A model generated the notes under the pieces. That model was not told where the DNA came from, did no database searches, and was given only the letters and a program-made list of their open reading frames with translations. A stretch of 64,000 bases of DNA from Janthinobacterium violaceinigrum (GTDB taxonomy: Bacteria; Pseudomonadota; Gammaproteobacteria; Burkholderiales; Burkholderiaceae_D). Positions 45,473 through 55,203 of the stretch are shown here, piece after piece. The DNA lies in assembly GCF_009208555.1 (NCBI RefSeq), contig NZ_WFLI01000012.1:62001-126000 (forward strand), in the 5' to 3' direction. Position 1 is the stretch's first letter; every line of letters starts with the position of its first letter. The position numbers and the translations under genes are program-made.

Positions 45473-47608
45473 TTACTTCTTGTCCCAGGTCGAACCGAAC
45501 AGGTTCGACTGGCCGATGGCCGGGAAGTCGACAAAGGCCTTGCTGCAATCGACCACTTTTTCCACGTCGACCGCCTGCGTCGCCGTGCCGTTGACCGTCA
45601 CGCGCTCGGCCGCATTGGCGAAGATCGGCAGGTTGGTGCCCTTGATCGTCAGGTTGGCATCCGACGAAGTCATCGTCGTGGCGTTCGGCGTATCCGTCAC
45701 CACATTATTCAGGGTCATGACCAGAGGATACTGCGGATTGTCGAAACCTCCCGTATTGGCCTTGAAGCCCTGCAGCTTGATGGCCGTATTGCCCAGGATA
45801 CGCACGTTATCGAGGGTGATGTCGTGGAAGTTCGGGTACAGGGGACCTGCCGTCGGCAATGCCTTGGTGCTGTAATAGGTGGTAAACAACAGCGCATTCT
45901 GCGCATCGCGGATGCAGATATTGCGGTAGTGGACGTTGCTCACTTCGCCGCCGCGCGCATAGTCGGACTTGATGCGCAAGCCTTCCTCGGAATGCGTGAA
46001 CGAGTTGTCATACACCTCGACGTTGGTCACGCCCGCATTCGTTTCGCTGCCGACGGAAATGCCATGGCCCCAGTAGATGTGGTTATGCGCGATGACGATG
46101 CCGTGCTTGCGGTCCGAGCGCACGTCGCGCTTGCCGTCGATGGCGAACAGGCCCGAACCGGCCGGCGACGGGTTGGCGCTGCCCTTCAGGGCCACGTCAT
46201 CGTCGCCCGTGCTGACGAAGTTATACGCGAAGACAAAGTTCTTCAGGTAGCCGTCGAACGACATGGCGCCCGTCGAGGTGGTCTTGCTGCCCGTGGCCAG
46301 CTTGCCGGAAATGGCCTTGCCGGCTGCGCCCGGATCAAACGCGTCCGTGTTCTTGACGTTGTCCGCATTGTAGGTCTCGCCGTTGTACAGCGGGTTGCCG
46401 TTGCCGGCCGGGTTGGCGAAAGCCGCCAGGGTCGGCGTCTGCACCTTCACGCCCCACACCGTCAAGCCATCGACGCCGCTGGGCACGACGTGGAAGTTGG
46501 CGCTGTTATTGAGCGAGATGCGGTACAAGGTCAGGTTTTTCGCATAGTTGAACACCATCATGCGGAAGTTCGACTGCGAGCCCGTGCCGGTCACGCCGTT
46601 CTGCACCATGTTGCCCAGGAAGGCCAGGTCCCACCAGCTCATGTTGCGCGCCGACGATTTCGAGTCGACGACGGTGCCGCCGTTATCGCACGACACGCCG
46701 TCGGCGGCCTGCTTGCCCGTGGCATACATGGCGTAGGTGTTCGAGCAGGTCATGTCGACCTTCATCAGCGGATACAGCTTGTTGGTGGTGACGATTTCCG
46801 CGTAGGCGCGGCTGTCGATGGAGCCGTCGCCCATGACGGCCGAGTTGACCAGGTTGGAGCCGTTGATCAGCGCCGAGCAGTTGCCCGAGCTGCCAGCCTT
46901 GCTGGAGCTGACGGCCGTGTTGCCGCAGTACGGGCCGGCCGGATTCGGCGAATAGGTGGTCACGTCGCGCGACGCGTACAGGGTCACGCCCTTGTCGATC
47001 CACAGGGTGACGCCCGATGGCAGGGTCAATGGACCGCTGATGAAGCCATCGCCCACGCCGGAGCTGTTGACCACCAGGCGCACGGCGAACTTGCTGCCGC
47101 GGTATTCGGGCTTGGCCAGTTCTTCGCCCGACACGCCGGCGATATTCACGTTCTTGACGTTGGCCGTCTTTTGCGCGGCCGTGGAGGCGGCATCGGCGGC
47201 GGCGATCTTCGCGCCCACTTCCGCATCGACGGCGGCGCCGCAGGCGTCCAGCGCGGCCTGGATGCGGGCCTGGTCCGGATTGGCGGTGGCGGTGGTAACC
47301 GCCACGCCCACGCCCGGCTTCGACGGATCGGCTTCCGGCGGCAGCGAGCCGTCCGGGCGGCGCACCAGGTTGCTCGACGCTTCCAGGGTGGCGCACACCT
47401 GCGTGTCCTTCGGCAGGGTTGGCTCTGCCGGCAGGTCCGGGTCGAACGAGGTCGTGCCTACCTGGTAGACGCTGCCCGGGTTATACGTGGTGGACGTGGC
47501 GCCGTCGGTGCTGCCACCGCCGCCGCAAGCGGCCAGCATGGCGGCCAAGGGCAATGCGACGCATGCCTGCGTCCAGCCTGAGTTGAGTTTTTTGCTGCCT
47601 GCCTTCAT
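45473..47608 (-). CDS. Polygalacturonase lipoprotein, glycoside hydrolase family 28
   Basis: 711 residues. Lipoprotein signal with lipobox LAAMLAAC (C28), a Gly/Ser/Thr linker, an uncharacterised stretch to about 160, then a right-handed beta-helix. All four GH28 signatures are present: NTD (420-422), GDDD (468-471), GHG (514-516) and RIK (545-547), so the three catalytic aspartates and the essential histidine are kept. It should cut polygalacturonan at the cell surface or in the periplasm. AGGAG precedes the ATG. It follows a porin gene and precedes kdgK, fitting pectin use. An unusually long N-terminal extension (about 160 residues, Ala-rich) has no recognised domain. Confidence 0.93.
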   Translation of the reverse strand: MKAGSKKLNSGWTQACVALPLAAMLAACGGGGSTDGATSTTYNPGSVYQVGTTSFDPDLPAEPTLPKDTQVCATLEASSNLVRRPDGSLPPEADPSKPGVGVAVTTATANPDQARIQAALDACGAAVDAEVGAKIAAADAASTAAQKTANVKNVNIAGVSGEELAKPEYRGSKFAVRLVVNSSGVGDGFISGPLTLPSGVTLWIDKGVTLYASRDVTTYSPNPAGPYCGNTAVSSSKAGSSGNCSALINGSNLVNSAVMGDGSIDSRAYAEIVTTNKLYPLMKVDMTCSNTYAMYATGKQAADGVSCDNGGTVVDSKSSARNMSWWDLAFLGNMVQNGVTGTGSQSNFRMMVFNYAKNLTLYRISLNNSANFHVVPSGVDGLTVWGVKVQTPTLAAFANPAGNGNPLYNGETYNADNVKNTDAFDPGAAGKAISGKLATGSKTTSTGAMSFDGYLKNFVFAYNFVSTGDDDVALKGSANPSPAGSGLFAIDGKRDVRSDRKHGIVIAHNHIYWGHGISVGSETNAGVTNVEVYDNSFTHSEEGLRIKSDYARGGEVSNVHYRNICIRDAQNALLFTTYYSTKALPTAGPLYPNFHDITLDNVRILGNTAIKLQGFKANTGGFDNPQYPLVMTLNNVVTDTPNATTMTSSDANLTIKGTNLPIFANAAERVTVNGTATQAVDVEKVVDCSKAFVDFPAIGQSNLFGSTWDKK

Positions 47609-47724
47609 GAATGCATCTCCTGATATAAGCGCCGCTCTGAGGTGGCAACGCTGTATAAATGAGCCGTCCACGCGGTTCCGCTGGAACCGCTGGCCGGCGC
47701 TGTCCCGGCTTGCGCCGGACTACT

Positions 47725-48996
47725 TCAGAAACGGGCGATGAAGCCGAAACCGAACGCGCGCGGCGAATTGCCTGGCGCGAGGAAGGCATCATCCTGGCCC
47801 GAGTTATTGCTGTGCAGCGGCGACTGGCCCAGGTTGACGTTTTGCTGCGCCTTGTTGTTGATGCGCGTGAAGTACACGTAAGGCATGAACTGCTCGTCGA
47901 TCTTGTAGGTCGCGCCCAGGGAAATCTGCGTCGCACCGAAGTCGTCCGGCTTGGCGAAGGTGGTGTTGTCCAGCTTGCCCAGCTTGCCGGCGGCCAGCAT
48001 CACGGTGACGTCGTAGCCCACTTCCTGGCTCAAGGACGCCATCACGGAGCGCTGCTTCATGCTGCCCGTCTGCAGCGAGGTATAGATGTTGCCCGGCGTG
48101 GGCAGCGACTGCACCGCATAGCCATAGCTGCCCGACTCGAAGCCGAGGCCGACCGACGTCTTGGTGGGAAACTTGTAGGTCGCCAGCAGCTTGTAGAACG
48201 AGGTGTTCACGCCGCTGACGGAGGCATTGCGCATGCCGAAGCCCTTCGACAGGTTTTCCACGTCCACGCCCGTGTTCTGCTGGCGGTCGTAGCCGGCGCC
48301 GATGGAAAACGCGCCGATGCTGTACCTGGCCGCCAGCGAGTAGCGCGCGCGGTCGTCGCCCGTCGTGCGCTGCTCGTCGAAGCCGTAGGAAGCGCCGGCC
48401 TGGAAGCCGCGCCATTCCGGCGACAGGTAGTGTGCCGAGTTCTTGTAGCGCGCTTCGCCGCGGCCGAACAGGCTGTCGGCATTGCCGCTCAACTGGGCCG
48501 AAGTATTGTTCCACACGTCGACGCCCTGCACCGTCAGGCCCAGGTTGCCGCCCAGCGCGCCGCCCGAACCCACCAGGCTGCGGTAGACGGAGTCGTTATT
48601 GCCGACGATGAAGCGGCCGAAGCGCTTGCTCTCGATACCGACAAAGGTATTGCGCGACTCGATGGTGGCCGACTTGCCCTGGCCATTCACGCCGCCTTCG
48701 TCGAAGTTGTTCAGGCTGCCCTCGATCTGCCAGATGCCGCGGATATCGTCGCGCAGGCCGATCGAACCGGCAAAGCCGATGCGCGAATTGCCGTCCGAAA
48801 TGCGGCCACGGCTGGCGTACGGCGTGGCGCCGCCGACGGCTTTCACCGATTCGATCTCGCCGTTCAGGAAACCGTAGATGCGGGTTTCGACGTGGCGGTT
48901 TTCCAGGATGCCTTCGGCCAGCGCGCCGCCCGACAGGGCGGCGAGGATCGCCACCGCCAGGACACGGCGGGTGCAACGGTTGTTCTGTGGTGTCAT
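47725..48996 (-). CDS. Outer-membrane porin of the pectin/galacturonate locus
   Basis: 423 residues. Signal peptide ending GALA (near residue 27), then a general porin of the betaproteobacterial trimeric type: RIYGFLNGEIESV, SRIGFAGSIGLRDDIRGIWQIEGSL and FVGIESKRFGRFIVGNNDSVYRSL on loop 3, ending GFGFIARF with the terminal phenylalanine. Probably carries oligogalacturonides across the outer membrane. GAGGAGAAGCAC stands before the ATG. Confidence 0.9.
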   Translation of the reverse strand: MTPQNNRCTRRVLAVAILAALSGGALAEGILENRHVETRIYGFLNGEIESVKAVGGATPYASRGRISDGNSRIGFAGSIGLRDDIRGIWQIEGSLNNFDEGGVNGQGKSATIESRNTFVGIESKRFGRFIVGNNDSVYRSLVGSGGALGGNLGLTVQGVDVWNNTSAQLSGNADSLFGRGEARYKNSAHYLSPEWRGFQAGASYGFDEQRTTGDDRARYSLAARYSIGAFSIGAGYDRQQNTGVDVENLSKGFGMRNASVSGVNTSFYKLLATYKFPTKTSVGLGFESGSYGYAVQSLPTPGNIYTSLQTGSMKQRSVMASLSQEVGYDVTVMLAAGKLGKLDNTTFAKPDDFGATQISLGATYKIDEQFMPYVYFTRINNKAQQNVNLGQSPLHSNNSGQDDAFLAPGNSPRAFGFGFIARF

Positions 48997-49110
48997 GTGC
49001 TTCTCCTCTTCTCGCGCCTTCATTGGCGCATATGTATAAACATCAAAAAAACAGCTCCCCGCCGCACCGCGCGGTGCAGGAAAACAGCGGGGGAAATTCA
49101 GGGATAGTCG

Positions 49111-50400
49111 TCAGGTACTGAAGGCAGGCTTGGCCAGCGGCACGCCCGGCGCCATCTTTTCGCGTATCAGCAGGCAGACGACGGCGGCGGCCACCAGGTC
49201 GAACACGGCCAGCAGCATGAACAGGGGGCTGTAGCCGACCAGAGTCACCAGCACGCCGAACACCAGGGTGAAGATCGTCGCGCCCAGGTAGCCGGACATG
49301 CCGGCCAGGCCCGTGGCCGTGGCCACTTCGTTCTTGCCGAAGACATCGGAGGTGATCGAATACAGCGCGCCGGACAGCGTCTGGTGGGCAAAGCCGCCCA
49401 CGCACAGCAGGGCGATGGCCGCGTACGGGCTGGCCACCAGGCCGATACAGGCCGGGCCGATCATGCACACGGCGCCCACGACGACGACCAGCTTGCGCGA
49501 AGTAAACAGCGACACCTTCCAGTACTTGTGGAACCACGGGCTCAGGTAGCCGCCCAGCACGCAGCCGATGTCGGCGGCCAGGAATGGCAGCCAGGCGAAC
49601 ATGGCGATTTCCTTGATGTTCATGTGGCGCTCGGTGGCCATGTACAGGGGAATCCAGGCATTGAAGGTTTGCCAGGCCGGTTCGGACAGGAAGCGCGGGA
49701 TGGCGATGGCCCAGAAATTGCGGCTGCGGACGATCTGGTGCCAGCGCGCCTTGGGCGCCTTGTCGCTGTGGTGGGTCGCTTCCTGGCCTTCCAGGATGAA
49801 GTCGCGCTCCTTGTCCGACAGCAGTTTCTGGTCGCGCGGATGCTTGTAGAAAGCCAGCCACAGTCCCGTCCAGACGATGCCGATGGCGCCGACGATGACG
49901 AAGGACATCTGCCAGCTGCCGTGCAGGATGGTCCATACCACCAGCGGCGGCGCGCACAGGGCGCCGATCGAGGAACCGATGTTGAACCAGCCGATGGCGA
50001 TCGAACGCTCCTTGGCGGGAAACCACTCGGTCGTCGCTTTCACGCCGGCGGGAATGCCGGCCGCCTCGGTCAGGCCCAGCATGCCGCGGAACAGCGCCAT
50101 GCTTTGCCAGCCCGTCGCCATGGCCGCGCAGGCGCACGCCACGGACCAGGCCAGGGCAAAGACGGCAAAGCCGATCTTGGTGCCGATGGCGTCGATGACA
50201 TAGCCGGCGATGGGCTGCATCAGCGCGTAGCACACCTGCCACGCCACCACGATGTACGAATATTCCTGCGTGGTGATATTGAGCTCGCTCATCATCGTGG
50301 GCGCCGCCACCGACAAGGTATTGCGCGCCAGGTAATTGACGATCAGTCCAGCCGTGACCAGGCCGACCATCCACCAGCGCATGCCGCGTATTTTAGTCAT
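49111..50400 (-). CDS. Hexuronate-type MFS transporter (ExuT-like)
   Basis: 429 residues, about 12 membrane helices. Anion:cation symporter family pattern: IVNYLARNTLSVAAPTMMSEL near residue 20, GYVIDAIGTKIGFAVFAL and the FRGMLGLTEAAGIPAGVKATTEWFPAKERSIAIGWFN region. The W-F-P-A-K-E-R segment is typical of hexuronate/glucarate symporters. Neighbouring uxaABC point to galacturonate. GGGAGACAAC precedes the ATG. Confidence 0.9.
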   Translation of the reverse strand: MTKIRGMRWWMVGLVTAGLIVNYLARNTLSVAAPTMMSELNITTQEYSYIVVAWQVCYALMQPIAGYVIDAIGTKIGFAVFALAWSVACACAAMATGWQSMALFRGMLGLTEAAGIPAGVKATTEWFPAKERSIAIGWFNIGSSIGALCAPPLVVWTILHGSWQMSFVIVGAIGIVWTGLWLAFYKHPRDQKLLSDKERDFILEGQEATHHSDKAPKARWHQIVRSRNFWAIAIPRFLSEPAWQTFNAWIPLYMATERHMNIKEIAMFAWLPFLAADIGCVLGGYLSPWFHKYWKVSLFTSRKLVVVVGAVCMIGPACIGLVASPYAAIALLCVGGFAHQTLSGALYSITSDVFGKNEVATATGLAGMSGYLGATIFTLVFGVLVTLVGYSPLFMLLAVFDLVAAAVVCLLIREKMAPGVPLAKPAFST

Positions 50401-50555
50401 GTTGTCTCCCTCTATCCATCCAAGGCGGCGCAGCTGCGCCGCCACTTTTTGGGCCGGTCAGCCTTCCTGGGGAAGTGCCTCCGGCCTCGGTTTTTATGGG
50501 TGCTGCGGTGTTGCGGTACTGCTGTCTGTTTCTGTCGCGGTGCTGCTTTTCTTTC

Positions 50556-51983
50556 CTACACGGCCTGCAAGGCGCCGCGCATGCCCTGCGATGCGATGTC
50601 CTGCAAGGCCGTGGCCACGGCGTGCGCCAGGCCTGGCACCGCGTTCATGTCGCGGCCCCACACGGCTTCCTGCGCCAGCCAGCCCTGCGCCAGCTGTTCC
50701 AACGTCAGGCTGCCCGCATCGGCATCGGCCCAGGCCCGGCTGAACCACGCCAGGGTGGCCGCATCGTCGGACAGGGCGATGACGTCGCCGCGGTACAGGC
50801 GCATGGTGGCGGCCAGCGCCAGCACCAAGCGTTGCGGCAGGCGGCCGTGCAATTCCACGTAGCGCAGCAGCTGCGGCGCGATGCGCGCGGCGAACTTGCT
50901 CCAGCTGTTCAGGGCGATGGACGCCAGGCGGTGCTGGATGTAAGGATTGCGGAAGCGCAGCAGCACGTCGCGCGCGAACTGCTGCAGTTCGTCCTGCGGC
51001 AGGGGCAGCGCAGGGATAATTTCCTGCGCCAGGGTGTCGGCCAGGTAGCCGCCCACCTGCGCGTCGTTGACGGCATCGCCCACCGTCTCGAGTCCGGCCA
51101 GCAAGGCGACCGGCACCAGCGCCGTATGGCCGCCGTTGAGGATGCCCACCTTGCGTTTCTTGTAGGGGGTGATGTCATCGACCAGCACGATATTCAGGTC
51201 CGCGCCCGCCAGCTTCAATTCATCGGCCAGCGCTGCCGGGCCTTCGATGACGAACAGGTAGTAGTATTCGGCGGCCACCATGAACTGGTCGCGATAACCG
51301 CGTTCCGCCTCGATGGCGGCGGCGTCTTGCGGGTAGCCGGTGACGATGCGGTCGACCAGGGTCGAGCAGAACACGCAGGCCGATTCGATCCAGGCGGCAA
51401 AGCCCGCATCGAGCTGCCACAGGCGGGCGAAGTGCAGCACGGCCGCCTTCAGGGCCGGGCCATTCCGTTCGATCAGTTCGCACGGCAGCAGTATCACGCC
51501 TTTCGTGCGGTCGCCGTCGAAATACGCGTAGCGGTCGAACAGCAGGCGTGCCAGCTTGGCGGGAAAGCTCGACGGCGGCGCGTCGTCGAAGGCGTCGCTG
51601 TCGTTGGTGGCGATGCCCGCTTCCGTGGTGTTCGAGACGATGAAGCGCAGCTCGGGCAGGCTGGCCAGCGCCAGGTAGTCGCCATACATGGTGGCCGGAT
51701 CGATTTCGCGCTGCACGCAGGAGATGGTGCGGCAGGTGCTGACGGCCTGGCCGTCTTCGTCGAGGCCGCGCACGACGGTGGTAAACAGGCCGTCCTGCAC
51801 ATCGAGCAGGGGCGACGCGCTGCCGCCGCGCGGGCGCACCACCACCACGCCCGCATTCAGGTCCGTGCGTTCGTTGAGCAGGTCGACCTGCCAGTCAAAA
51901 AAGCCGCGCATGAAATTGCCCTGGCCGAATTGCAGGATCTTGATCGGCAGGTCGAACGGCGCGGCGCGGCGCAATGCTTGCAT
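50556..51983 (-). CDS. uxaB: Tagaturonate reductase
   Basis: 475 residues of the mannitol dehydrogenase superfamily: ILQFGQGNFMRGFFDWQVDLLNE (NAD-binding N-terminus), VVVVRPRG, FIVSNTTEAGI, and the catalytic-lysine region ITPYKKRKVGILNGGHTALVP near 285. It reduces tagaturonate to altronate. The ATG at 51983 begins MQALRR; a GTG at 51998 that overlaps the uxaA stop would add five residues, and neither has a clear ribosome-binding site, so translation is probably coupled to uxaA. Confidence 0.93.
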   Translation of the reverse strand: MQALRRAAPFDLPIKILQFGQGNFMRGFFDWQVDLLNERTDLNAGVVVVRPRGGSASPLLDVQDGLFTTVVRGLDEDGQAVSTCRTISCVQREIDPATMYGDYLALASLPELRFIVSNTTEAGIATNDSDAFDDAPPSSFPAKLARLLFDRYAYFDGDRTKGVILLPCELIERNGPALKAAVLHFARLWQLDAGFAAWIESACVFCSTLVDRIVTGYPQDAAAIEAERGYRDQFMVAAEYYYLFVIEGPAALADELKLAGADLNIVLVDDITPYKKRKVGILNGGHTALVPVALLAGLETVGDAVNDAQVGGYLADTLAQEIIPALPLPQDELQQFARDVLLRFRNPYIQHRLASIALNSWSKFAARIAPQLLRYVELHGRLPQRLVLALAATMRLYRGDVIALSDDAATLAWFSRAWADADAGSLTLEQLAQGWLAQEAVWGRDMNAVPGLAHAVATALQDIASQGMRGALQAV

Positions 51984-51994
51984 GGGAATGTCGT

Positions 51995-53593
51995 TCACAG
52001 TGAAATGTCGCGTTTCCAGAAGATGAAGTCGTATTGCTGCAGGCGGTCCGCCTTGGCCTGGTACTGGCCGCCGGCGGTGGCCACCACCATGTCGAACAGG
52101 CCGTTGGCCACGTCCGGCAGAGGCGTGCCGTCGATCACGGGGCCGCAGTCGTAGTCGATCAGGTCCGACAGCTTTTTCGCCACCCGCGTGTTGCTGGCAA
52201 TTTTCAGCACCGGCACGATGGGGTTGCCCGTCGGCGTGCCCAGGCCCGTGGAAAACAGCACCACGTTGGCGCCCGAGGCCACGATGCCCGTCACCGATTC
52301 GACGTCGCCGCCCGGCGTGCACAGCAGCGACAAGCCCGGTTTCGGACTCTGCTCGCCGTAATCGAGCACGGAAACGATGGGCGAGGTGCCGCCCTTCTTC
52401 GCTGCGCCGGCCGATTTCATGGCGTCCGTGATCAGGCCGTCGCGGATGTTGCCGGGGCTGGGGTTGTCGGCGAAATGCGTGCCCACGGCTTCGGCGCGCG
52501 CTTCGAAATCGCGCATCAGGCCCAGGAAGCGGCGCTTGTCATCGTCGTTTTCGCAGCGCTCGATCAGGTTGGCCTCGACGCCGCACAGTTCCGGGAATTC
52601 GGCCAGGATGGACGAGCCGCCCACGGCCACCACCATGTCCGACACCAGGCCCATGGCCGGGTTGGCGGAAATGCCGGAAAAGCCGTCCGAGCCGCCGCAC
52701 TTGACGCCGATTTTCAGGTGCGACAGCGGCACCGGCTGGCGCCGCACCTTGTTCGCTTCCTTCAGCTGCGCCAGGGTATCCGTCAGCACGGCCTTCATCA
52801 TGGCGTCTTCGCTGTCCCATTTCTGCTGCTCGTAGATCAGGCAGGGCTTGTCGAAATGCGGGTTCTGTTTTGCCAGCGCGTCCTGGAACATGGCGATCTG
52901 CGCGTTCTGGCAACCGAGGCTGAACACCGTGATGCCCGCCACGTTCGGGTGGTCGGCATAGGCGGAGAGAATCTTGCACAGCGAACGCGCATCGGCGCGC
53001 GTGCCGCCGCAGCCGCCGTTGTGCGTGATGATGCGCACGCCGTCCAGGTTCGGGAACGGACGCACGACGGGCTTCGGCGCTTCCATGTCCTCGCCCAGCA
53101 AGGACAGGGTGAACGACGCCAGGTCGTTGCGCGTGTAGCCCAGCGGCGCCTCGAGCGCATTGCGCAAGTGCTCGACGTTGCGGTTTTCGCAGAAGACTAG
53201 GGGGAAGATCAGCCAGTAATTGGCCGTGCCCACCCTGCCGTCGGCGCGCACCACGCCGGGGAAGGTGGCGCCATCGAGGCGCGCCACGTCAGGCGGCGTC
53301 CAGCTGTATGGCGCCTGCGGCTCGAGCTCCACTTCGGCCGCGTAATGGTGCAGGTTTTCCGTGGTGACGGCTTCGCCGCGGCGGATGGCCACGGTGGCCT
53401 TGCCGACGGGGACGCCGTACAGGCGCAGGATGTCGCCTGCCGCGAAGGCGCGGCGGGCCAGCTTGTGCTTGGTCTTCACGGCGCTGCTGATGAGGATGGA
53501 CTCGCCCTCCCAGTTCACCACTTCGCCGGCGGCCAGATCGGACAAGGCGACCAGCATGTCGTCGTCGGGATGGATACACAACACTTTTTGCAT
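51995..53593 (-). CDS. uxaA: Altronate dehydratase
   Basis: 532 residues. N-terminal SAF domain (1 to about 90: MQKVLCIHPDDDMLVALSDL) linked to the large dehydratase domain with HNGGCGGTRADARSLC, SLGCQNAQ and KCGGSDGFSGISANPA, whose cysteines and acidic residues hold the metal centre. It turns altronate into 2-keto-3-deoxygluconate, the KdgK substrate. CAGGAATTAGTC stands before the ATG. About 35 residues longer than E. coli UxaA. Confidence 0.94.
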   Translation of the reverse strand: MQKVLCIHPDDDMLVALSDLAAGEVVNWEGESILISSAVKTKHKLARRAFAAGDILRLYGVPVGKATVAIRRGEAVTTENLHHYAAEVELEPQAPYSWTPPDVARLDGATFPGVVRADGRVGTANYWLIFPLVFCENRNVEHLRNALEAPLGYTRNDLASFTLSLLGEDMEAPKPVVRPFPNLDGVRIITHNGGCGGTRADARSLCKILSAYADHPNVAGITVFSLGCQNAQIAMFQDALAKQNPHFDKPCLIYEQQKWDSEDAMMKAVLTDTLAQLKEANKVRRQPVPLSHLKIGVKCGGSDGFSGISANPAMGLVSDMVVAVGGSSILAEFPELCGVEANLIERCENDDDKRRFLGLMRDFEARAEAVGTHFADNPSPGNIRDGLITDAMKSAGAAKKGGTSPIVSVLDYGEQSPKPGLSLLCTPGGDVESVTGIVASGANVVLFSTGLGTPTGNPIVPVLKIASNTRVAKKLSDLIDYDCGPVIDGTPLPDVANGLFDMVVATAGGQYQAKADRLQQYDFIFWKRDISL

Positions 53594-53620
53594 GACTAAT
53601 TCCTGGCGGCGGCTATGGGA

Positions 53621-55015
53621 TTACAGCTGAAAATACTTCTGCGCGTTTTCGTAGCAGATGCCGCGCACGATGGTGGCCAGCGCCTCGAAATCGTTCGGGT
53701 ATTCGCCGCCGTGCACCCATTCGCCGATCTGGCGGCATACCAGGCGGCGGAAGTAGTCGTGGCGCGGGTAGGAAGCGAAGCTGCGCGAATCGGTCACCAT
53801 GCCGACGAATACGCCCAGCACGCTGTGGTTGCCGAACCCCACCAGCTGCTGCAGGTTGCCTTCCTTGTGGTCGTTGAACCACCAGGCCGGGCCGAATTGC
53901 AGCTTGCCCGCCACCGTGCCGTCCTGGAAGTTGCCCACCATGGTCGACAGCACTTCATTCATGTTCGGATTCAGGCAGAACAGCATGGTTTTCGGCAGGC
54001 GGTCGTCCAGGTCCAGCGCGTTGAGCAGCGAGGCCAGGCCGGCGCTGCAGCTCATGTCGGAAATCGAGTCGTAGCCCGTGTCCGGTCCCAGCAAGCCGCG
54101 CATGCGGTCGTTGTTGTTGCGCTGCGCGCCGATGTGCAGGCACATGGTCCAGCCGTAGTTCGCATACACGCGGCCGATCGCTTCGAGCAGGCCGCGCAGG
54201 TACAGGCCGTTTTCCACGTCGGTCAGCAAGGTGCCTTGCAGGCGCTTGGCGAACAGCGCTTCGAGCTCCTCGGCGCTGGCCGCCTGCACGGGCAGGGTCA
54301 CGTCGACGGCGTGGTCGGAGATGCGCGCACCGCGCGAGTGGAAAAATTCCACGCGCACGGCCAGCGCGGCGATCAACGAGGCAAACGAGGTGACGGGAAC
54401 ATCGGCCACCGCGCTCAGGCGCTGCAGGTAGTCAGGGAAGCGCGGCTGGTTGATGCGCATGGCCTTGTCAGGACGGTAGGCGGGCAGCACGCGCGTCTTC
54501 AGGCCGGAGGCGGCGATTTCCGCGTGCTGCAGCAGGTCGTCGGCCGGGTCGTCGGTGGTGCAGGCGATTTCCACGCCCGCCTGTTCCAGCAAGGACCAGG
54601 TATCCATGGTGGCCAGCATGTCGTTGGCCTGTTCCCAGATGGCGTCCGCATTCGCCTCGTTGATGATGAGGTCGATATTGAAGATGCGGCGCAGTTCCAG
54701 GTGGCTCCAGTGGTGGATCGGATTGCCGATGGCCAATGGCAGCACCTTGCAGAAGGCGCGGAATTTTTCCTGGTCCGAGCGCTCGCCCGTGATGAATTCC
54801 TCGGCCACGCCGGCCGTGCGCATCAGGCGCCATTTGTAGTGGTCGCCCGCCAGCCACAGTTCGGCGATGTTGCGGAAGGTCTTGCGGCTGGCGATCTCGC
54901 CCTGCTGCAAATGCGAGTGGTAATCGATGATGGGCAGGTCGGCCGCCACTTCGTGGTACAGCTTGCGGGCCGTCTCGGTGGTGAGAAGAAAATCCTGATT
55001 CATGAACTCGGTCAT
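53621..55015 (-). CDS. uxaC: Glucuronate/galacturonate isomerase
   Basis: 464 residues, amidohydrolase-fold isomerase with DYHSHLQQGEIA near residue 31 (metal-binding H-x-H), GDHYKWRLMRTAGV, CTTDDPADDL and FVGMVTDSRSFASYPRHDYFRR. It converts galacturonate to tagaturonate, the entry step of the route. The ATG at 55015 was chosen because AGGAG stands nine bases upstream; ATGs at 55024 and 55003 are alternatives. First gene of the operon, behind the operator region at 55087-55129. Confidence 0.94.
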   Translation of the reverse strand: MTEFMNQDFLLTTETARKLYHEVAADLPIIDYHSHLQQGEIASRKTFRNIAELWLAGDHYKWRLMRTAGVAEEFITGERSDQEKFRAFCKVLPLAIGNPIHHWSHLELRRIFNIDLIINEANADAIWEQANDMLATMDTWSLLEQAGVEIACTTDDPADDLLQHAEIAASGLKTRVLPAYRPDKAMRINQPRFPDYLQRLSAVADVPVTSFASLIAALAVRVEFFHSRGARISDHAVDVTLPVQAASAEELEALFAKRLQGTLLTDVENGLYLRGLLEAIGRVYANYGWTMCLHIGAQRNNNDRMRGLLGPDTGYDSISDMSCSAGLASLLNALDLDDRLPKTMLFCLNPNMNEVLSTMVGNFQDGTVAGKLQFGPAWWFNDHKEGNLQQLVGFGNHSVLGVFVGMVTDSRSFASYPRHDYFRRLVCRQIGEWVHGGEYPNDFEALATIVRGICYENAQKYFQL

Positions 55016-55086
55016 CGTAGCCATCTCCTTGCTGCGCGCGACGGGCATCGCGCTGTGTTTTTGTCGTGGCACCAAACTGGCGCACT

Positions 55087-55129
55087 CTGATATATCAGGA
55101 TATTAAATGTAATATATCAGTAAAAGCAA
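55087..55129 (-). promoter_or_regulatory. uxaC promoter with two TGATATATCA-type operators
   Basis: CTGATATATCAG (55087-55098) is a perfect 12-base palindrome. A second site with the same right half, TATATCAG, spans about 55109-55120; the centres are 22 bases apart, two helical turns. On the minus strand TTGCTT (55124-55129) and TAATAT (55100-55105), 18 bases apart, make a plausible promoter, so one site lies between the boxes and the other at the start point. This fits repression by a FadR/GntR-type protein. Confidence 0.65.
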
Positions 55130-55203
55130 GCGCAAAAATCAAGCGGGGGTCGCAGATGGGCGTGGAAACAACAGGCGGTCAAGCTCAAGGAAAGGAGGGC
55201 AAC

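Noticed and set aside
45272..47581. Plus-strand frame of 769 codons opposite the polygalacturonase
   Set aside because: All four GH28 signatures are on the minus strand; the long antisense frame is a codon-bias effect.
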